Origin: Apostichopus japonicus
Lineage: Eukaryota > Echinodermata > Holothuroidea > Aspidochirotida > Stichopodidae
NCBI RefSeq assembly: GCF_037975245.1
Contig: NC_092576.1
Span: 33,954,611 to 34,018,610, forward strand
Direction of reading: 5' to 3'
Length of the DNA: 64,000 nucleotides
Position numbers and translations under genes: made by a program. Numbering within the stretch: position 1 is the stretch's first letter; each line of letters begins with the position of its first letter. The notes beneath the pieces were generated by a model. It was not told the origin of the DNA, made no database searches, and saw only the letters and a list, made by a program, of their open reading frames with translations. This document shows, piece after piece, positions 61,406 through 64,000 of the stretch.

Positions 61406-61900
61406 TCGTTCGATCAGTGAAAAATGTTTTCTGAACTGTTTTCTCTCAACTACGCTAAATTGTTGATTAATAAATACTTCTTGGGATAGTTGAAATTTAT
61501 TCAAGTATTTGGATATCGCTTATAACGTTATTGCTCAATATTTATTTCAGAATTCGAATTTGTTGAAAATATTATTCTGTAAGTGTTCCTGTGGTTAAGG
61601 GTATTACCCGCCCATTTTGCCCGAACGCTTGCCAATATTTCTTAATGTGGTATCCGTCAGACTCGTTCGATCAGTATTTTTTTTCCCCTTCAAATATTAT
61701 GTAGTGTATGATAATATATATTACATTGGATTGTAAGCAAAATTTAACTACTTTGAGTTAGCTCAATCTTTAATTACCTTATAGTTATTGGCGAATATAG
61801 GTTTTAGGAAAATATTATTCTGTTAATTGTGCCAGTGTGGTAAGGTAACTTCCCGCCAACTCTGCATAAAAGCTATCCAATATTTCCTCCGGCGGTACTG
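61406..61900 (+). repeat. diverged ~250-bp tandem duplication
   Basis: ctcgttcgatcagt occurs at about 61407 and 61662, and gaaaatattattctgt at about 61565 and 61808. In both, cccgcc and ccaatatttc follow in the same order. The two copies are only moderately alike. Confidence 0.65.
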
Positions 61901-61939
61901 CTGTCGGCATTCCGCTGGACTTACAAGCCAGCTGTAATA

Positions 61940-62295
61940 TCTATCGGTCCATTAGCGGACCACCAGCCGTTGCCTAATAACGTATTAGCCCATGCAGCCG
62001 CACCTAAACCTGGCCTATACTAATGTACACAAAATCCAAGTATTCTTAATTTTTCTCTCCACAGGAGCAAATATATACAAAAAGCACAGGTAAAATAGTT
62101 TAACAGAAACTCATCTTTAACTAAACATTCACATAGAGACCTAAGATTTTGGACAGACCCGCTGGTCAATGTGTATGTGAGCTTGTGTCGATACGCTATT
62201 GGTCCGCTGTCGGCAAAACGCTGGGTTTTTCCAAGTAGCAATGTCTATCGGTCCGTTGGCGGACCTCCAGCGTTTTACCGCCAGCGGACCGCCAG
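61940..62295. repeat. GGTCCG palindrome cluster
   Basis: 62201-62224 (ggtccgctgtcggcaaaacg...) is the near-perfect complement of 62267-62290 (24 bp, two mismatches). In the loop is a second palindrome, GGTCCGTTGGCGGACC (62250-62265). A third, GGTCCATTAGCGGACC, lies near 61946-61961. The region is GC-rich relative to its surroundings and has no supported coding frame. Confidence 0.8.
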
Positions 62296-62348
62296 TGTGA
62301 TGCGTACTGGGTCCGACGTCAAAATGTTTACTGGGTATATGCATGCAC

Positions 62349-62657
62349 AATGGCGTAGCTAGGGGATTCCCGAATTTACGTTTTTTAATTTAGACTGATA
62401 CAACATTATACATAAAATGGAAATTAACCATTTCGCCTCGAGACATGTTTTGTAAATTAAGGATCCTTAGATGCAATCTGGTGCTATATTTTGCAACTTG
62501 AAGTAATTTTTTTGCTTTGAGAATTTAAGAATTAGAGTAATTTATAATTTTTTGTTTGAGTATTTTTTGACACTCCAAATCTCATCTGGGGGCACCTGGT
62601 GGCGGGAGGGCAAGTGCTTCCGCCCCCCCCCCAGGCCACCCTGACAACGCCACTGCA
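62349..62657 (+). mobile_element. relative of the 59250 hAT-like element
   Basis: It opens CAATGGCGTAGCTAGGGG and ends ...CCTGACAACGCCACTG. An internal ccttagatgcaatctggtgct matches the complement of the 59250-59520 element, and a poly-C tract lies at the matching place near 62622. No 8-bp duplication is visible, so the copy is older or its ends are altered. Confidence 0.65.
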
Positions 62658-63290
62658 CGTTCGCAATAGTGTTGATAGACTGGTGCTATAGCCTATCTCT
62701 TCCACGTCGCGTGCTCTTCGGATAAAGGGGTTTACACAAGAAAGACAATGTTACAGCCCGTTCATGTTACATGAAATTGTTTTACCATCTTACCAAAATG
62801 GGAGAATTATTACGGGCATCTCAATAGCCAATCGCCAGCTGTAACTGTTGTAAGTGAAGCCTAAACCACGCCTACATCTTCCTTATACACTGCTTGATTC
62901 GATAGAAAATGTCCAATGTAGGCAGATCAATTCTGTGTCACGTAAGTTTCAGTAGCCAATAACATAGGCCAACACTGACTATATGACGTATGTCTGGTAC
63001 GTAAGGCAATCACGTGAGACTCGATGGCCAATCATATCATGTAGCGATCATTTGCGGCAAGGCTAGGTATACCCAGGAAAACTGGATGTCAAGGTCATGA
63101 CATGACCACCCGCTCTGCGCACCGGTCTATTGTAATTTCTGTTTGTTGACCTTCATCGGTACAGTATGCAGCGACCTCAACTTTAACCACCGTATACTAC
63201 CACCTCGTGGCCTGGCTGAAGGTAGCAGCCATTAACAGAAGACAATGATGTTATAAGGACAGTATGTCAAAACTGTGGGTGGACGGAATG
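62658..63290. other. no gene recognised
   Basis: Somewhat less AT-rich single-copy DNA. No supported exon or repeat was seen. Confidence 0.4.
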
Positions 63291-63299
63291 ACACTTCGA

Positions 63300-64000
63300 G
63301 CGGCTGTTTTTTTTCACCATTAATTATATGCTAAGTATATATGCTGTCTCTATATGTATCATGTGGCCCAAAAGTGCAATGTAACGGAAACAGTCATGCT
63401 GTCATGATGTTTTAGTTACGAATAAAAATTACGAAACGAAGTAATGTATCTGTAATGTGTGTGTTGTGTTGTCTATATATGTGAGATATGACCCAAAATA
63501 CACTGTAACAGATACAATAATATTGTATGTATTAGTTACGAATAACAGTTACTAAAGCAAAGAACGTATATGTTCAGTTACTGTTTCGCTGTCTTTATGT
63601 GTAACAAATGTACTGAACTGCAATGTAACTGATATACTTATTTTATGTATTAGTTGCGCTTTGAAGTTACAAAACAAAATATATTATATGTTAAGTATAT
63701 GTTATGCTGTCTCTATATGTAACATGTGGCCCAAAAGTGCACTGTAACGGATACAGTCATGTCGTATGTTTTAGTTACGAATAACAATTACGAAACCAAG
63801 TAATGTATCTGTTATGTGTCTGTTATGTTGTCTATATATGTGAGATATGACCCAAAATACACTGTAACAGATACAATAATATTGTGTGTATTAGTTACGA
63901 ATAACAGTTACTAAAGCAAAGAACGTATATGTTCAGTAACTGTTTCGCTGTCTTTATGTGTAACAAATGTACTGAACTGCAACGTAACTGATATACTTAT
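63300..64000 (+). repeat. satellite with 3-monomer higher-order unit (cut by window end)
   Basis: Monomers of ~122 bp follow the order A (gctgtctctatatgta), B (gttgtctatatatgtgagat) and C (gctgtctttatgtgtaacaa). They lie near 63340, 63462 and 63586, then again 63704, 63826 and 63950. The higher-order period is ~365 bp, and corresponding monomers of the two cycles are far more alike than neighbours. GTAAC/GTTAC motifs recur as in the repeat at 55.6-56.3 kb, which hints at a distant relationship. Confidence 0.92.

Overview
The window looks like nuclear DNA of a metazoan, most likely a marine invertebrate (an echinoderm- or hemichordate-like genome would fit, but this is a guess). It is AT-rich and gene-poor, with short spliced exons, degenerate LINE reverse transcriptase fragments, hAT-type and TTAA-type miniature elements, and several unrelated satellite arrays. 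There is no operon structure and no sign of bacterial or plasmid sequence. Roughly half of the window is tandem repeat.

Layout. 0.9-1.05 kb: a frameshifted basic ORF (minus strand). 1.21-1.36 kb: a fragment of a hAT-like element. 1.36-4.0 kb: a ~209-bp satellite with higher-order order. 4.0-4.5 kb: a (TA)n tract and flanking low-complexity element. 4.5-11.5 kb: mostly single-copy DNA with a weak exon candidate at 8.0-8.4 kb. 11.58-12.20 kb: a TTAA-flanked element. 12.93-14.22 kb: a foldback element with ~190-bp inverted arms. 18.26-19.2 kb: a 146-bp repeat and a G-rich minisatellite. 21.3-22.04 kb: a dead LINE RT. 22.24-25.20 kb: two phase-compatible exons of an unidentified plus-strand gene, with a three-copy ~295-bp repeat in the intron. 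25.2-30.3 kb: about 77 copies of a 65-bp repeat that starts 13 bases after the stop codon of that gene; each copy carries an AATAAA. 32.0-32.3 kb: strong hairpins. 33.36-54.36 kb: a giant array of 25 units of ~860 bp with higher-order blocks and a conserved hairpin in every unit. 54.67-54.86 kb: a second LINE RT fragment (minus). 55.37 kb: a possible secreted-protein first exon, followed by a GTAAC-rich repeat. 57.48-58.82 kb: four minus-strand exons in consistent splice phase that end in a DUF4806-like domain. 59.25-61.36 kb: three miniature elements, two with 8-bp target duplications. 62.2-62.66 kb: palindromes and a third relative of the hAT-like family. 63.3 kb to the end: a 3-monomer higher-order satellite.

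The few genes are probably unrelated. The DUF4806 gene model and the 25.06-25.20 kb terminal exon are the best-supported coding features. The repeats show several routes of growth in one place: inverted seeding (65-bp array), block duplication (65-bp and 860-bp arrays), and unequal exchange that leaves hybrid monomers (860-bp array). All similarity statements come from reading the sequence; no search was run.
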